IMG/VR virus record: IMGVR_UViG_3300011114_000294
Span: 1 to 30,695 of that record
Direction: 5' to 3' (one strand)
Source: a virus
DNA: 30,695 nt
The position numbers and the translations under genes were made by a program. Below the pieces are notes generated by a model. It saw nothing but the letters and a program-made list of their open reading frames with translations, searched no databases and was not told where the DNA came from. This document shows, in pieces, positions 29,311-30,695 of this stretch. The stretch's first letter is position 1, and every line of letters starts with the position of its first letter.

Positions 29311-29799
29311 ATGAGCAAAGTAATAGATAGAAAAATAGCAGATATATTGCTGCTAATCCCTGCAGATGGGCAGCAGTTCGCACGTCAAAGGTTAGATAAC
29401 TTGGTGCGAGCTGTTAATGAGAATGATATACCGGAACTTAAGTGGAAATCAATTAATGGTATAGCAGAATCACTTAACGAGGCTAAGGCTAAAGATATGC
29501 TCCAAGTAATATTTGAGCATGGCTACGCTACATGGGAAGTGCTTAAGGGCAGAAGCAGACATAGAGAGGTGAATGATATTAGGCAGATCTGCATGTGGAT
29601 AATTCGCAACGGCACCAGCATGAGCTTCCAAAATGTAGGGCTAATATTCCAAAGGCATCACGCTACTGTACTGCACGCTGTTAAGCACGTAGAGAATATG
29701 CTGCAGACTGATCCATTGTATAGAGCTTGTGTGCAGTCTATTTTAGATAAGCTACAGGATGCCAATTTAGAACGAGTGTATAATAAATTAACAAAGTAA
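29311..29799 (+). CDS. DnaA domain IV-like DNA-binding protein
   Basis: The 162-residue protein has, at about residues 81-125, RSRHREVNDIRQICMWIIRN followed by MSFQNVGLIFQRHHATVLHA. This is the R-x-R-x-x-V-x-x-x-R-Q-x-x-M / F-x-x-x-x-H-x-T-V-x-H-A signature of the DnaA DNA-binding domain. The ATPase domain is missing. The N-terminal half is a different helical region. It may bind DnaA boxes (see 5278-5286) to start phage replication or to compete with host DnaA. It belongs to the early operon. The domain call is strong; the role is inferred. Confidence 0.85.
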   Translation: MSKVIDRKIADILLLIPADGQQFARQRLDNLVRAVNENDIPELKWKSINGIAESLNEAKAKDMLQVIFEHGYATWEVLKGRSRHREVNDIRQICMWIIRNGTSMSFQNVGLIFQRHHATVLHAVKHVENMLQTDPLYRACVQSILDKLQDANLERVYNKLTK

Positions 29800-29815
29800 T
29801 TTTAAATCAATAATC

Positions 29816-30283
29816 ATGAAACAAACCACAATTCAATTCGAGAAAAGAAAGAGCGAGCCTGTAACTATTCAAAGATTACAGCGAGCTTTAGATTCTATTG
29901 CTAATGGAACACAACTAACTGAGGCTATTAGAGCTGAAGGATTAGGCCCATGTTTTGGAAAGTTTTTAGTAGGTGCTAGAGTCTTAGCGCGAATAGACCA
30001 TAAAACAGTAGTAGTATTAAAGCCGAAATTAGAGCGTAAAGATTTCTACCGGATAATGGATATTCAGACTAAGGATAATCTTAAGCGCAAAAAAAATAGG
30101 AATGCTATTTCTTTTTATGAGCAGAAAAAAGACAGCCCATTTATTGGTAGAGTGCCATTACCCAGCGAAGTAAATCTTCCTAAAGAGATTCAGTCAGTAA
30201 GAGTTAGAAGTAAGGGAAGAGTTAAAAATGCTGTAGCCTTGCCATGGTGGAAAAGATTTTTATTATATTTGGCAAATCACTAA
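29816..30283 (+). CDS. Hypothetical early protein, basic
   Basis: The 155-residue protein is strongly basic. A helical N-terminal part (TIQRLQRALDSIANGTQLTE) could be an HTH of the homing or excisionase type, but no clear match is seen. The end has WWKRFLLYLANH. The start is well supported by AATCAATAATC directly before ATG. It lies between the DnaA-like and DnaT-like genes, so DNA binding in replication is plausible. Confidence 0.75.
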   Translation: MKQTTIQFEKRKSEPVTIQRLQRALDSIANGTQLTEAIRAEGLGPCFGKFLVGARVLARIDHKTVVVLKPKLERKDFYRIMDIQTKDNLKRKKNRNAISFYEQKKDSPFIGRVPLPSEVNLPKEIQSVRVRSKGRVKNAVALPWWKRFLLYLANH

Positions 30284-30295
30284 TCAATAAACCAA

Positions 30296-30619
30296 ATGAT
30301 GACTATTCTTTTAAAGCGCATAGAAGCGCTAGAAGAGAGGGTAAAAGCGCTTGAATCTAAGCGCTCACCTTCTACTAAATTCACACCCCCATCACTCTCA
30401 GACATCATAGCCTACACTGATGATGTAGTACTATCTAAGAAATTCTATTGCCATTACGAGAGTAACGGTTGGAAAGTAGGCAAGAACAGTATGAAGAGCT
30501 GGAGAGCCGCTGCTGATCAATGGAAAGCAAGAAGTATTAACGAATCTAAATCTAAAGAAGATGAGCAAAGAATTGGCCGCATCAGTACAGCAGAGCTTCA
30601 GTCGTTCACTCAGCGCTGA
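30296..30619 (+). CDS. DnaT-like replication protein, small
   Basis: The 107-residue protein begins with a short coiled coil (RIEALEERVKALESK). At about 57-81 it has KKFYCHYESNGWKVGKNSMK followed by SWRAAADQW, the F-Y-x-x-Y-x-x-x-G-W-x-V-G-K-x-x-M-K-x-W motif of the DnaT-like/replisome-organiser C-terminal region. Such domains bind ssDNA and help load the replicative helicase. Either ATG 30296 or 30299 may be used. It overlaps the next gene (30561) by 59 bp. Confidence 0.75.
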   Translation: MMTILLKRIEALEERVKALESKRSPSTKFTPPSLSDIIAYTDDVVLSKKFYCHYESNGWKVGKNSMKSWRAAADQWKARSINESKSKEDEQRIGRISTAELQSFTQR

Positions 30620-30695
30620 AGAGAAAGCTATAGCTGCATGCATTAGCTCACCTAAGTTAAGTAGTTTATCTGAGCAGGAGTTCAGAGAGCTTATA
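30561..30695 (+). CDS. 5' end of the hypothetical protein at 2-736
   Basis: ATG 30561 opens the frame MSKELAASVQQS, which continues across the junction into base 2 of the window. The redundant part (30569-30695) duplicates bases 1-127. Upstream, AAAGAAG is a weak ribosome site. This is the start I choose for the joined gene of about 246 residues. Confidence 0.85.
   Translation, partial: MSKELAASVQQSFSRSLSAEEKAIAACISSPKLSSLSEQEFRELI
30569..30695. repeat. Terminal redundancy, right copy (127 bp)
   Basis: Identical to bases 1-127; joins the two window ends into a circle or a permuted unit of 30,568 bp. Confidence 0.95.

Noticed and set aside
1-30695. CRISPR array, insertion sequence or integrase
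   Set aside because: No regularly spaced repeats, no transposase and no recombinase signature seen in any credible ORF.

Overview
The window looks like one complete tailed-phage genome, cut open at an arbitrary point. Bases 1-127 are repeated exactly at 30569-30695, so the unit is about 30,568 bp. It is circular as assembled, or circularly permuted. The gene at the left edge is completed by an ATG at 30561. All credible genes lie on the + strand and are tightly packed, many with ATGA or longer overlaps. The host is most likely a member of Bacteroidota. Shine-Dalgarno sites are scarce and replaced by A-rich leaders, often containing AATAATCAATA. A near-ideal Bacteroidota promoter (TTTG, 19-bp spacer, TACATTTG) lies at 26801-26831. 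No integrase was recognised, so a lytic lifestyle is likelier than a temperate one.

Layout. 26.8-30.6 kb and, across the junction, 0-2.3 kb: early/replication block, running from the promoter to a terminator at 2293-2317. It holds many small genes, an SSB-like protein, HTH proteins, a DnaA-domain-IV-like protein, a DnaT-like protein, a GP88-like protein and a C5 cytosine methyltransferase with a second ORF nested in another frame. 2.3-4.8 kb: metallophosphoesterase and large terminase. 4.84-5.34 kb: about 500 bp of non-coding DNA with hairpins and DnaA-box matches, a candidate origin or packaging site. 5.3-6.9 kb: VRR-NUC nuclease, sigma-like factor, Cys-rich protein and a membrane protein. 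6.9-7.4 kb: about 500 bp of non-coding DNA that folds extensively, a candidate structured RNA. 7.4-9.3 kb: small proteins, a TerS-like HTH protein, and a tail-assembly-chaperone-like gene with an apparent programmed -1 frameshift. 9.35-19.5 kb: fibre, tail completion, baseplate/tail proteins and tape measure. 19.5-25.1 kb: XkdF-like protease, scaffold, major capsid, tail tube, portal and connector. 25.1-26.75 kb: lysis cassette (endolysin-like, holin-like, spanin-like).

The genes form a non-contractile, long-tailed (siphovirus-like) virion programme: a tape measure and chaperone pair are present and no sheath was seen. The order is unusual in that the tail genes precede the capsid and portal. 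The most notable points are the nested ORF in the methyltransferase, the folded non-coding region at 7.0-7.36 kb, the U9 frameshift site, an 85-bp exact in-frame repeat shared by the SSB-like protein and a neighbour, and sequence motifs repeated in front of several transcription or translation units.
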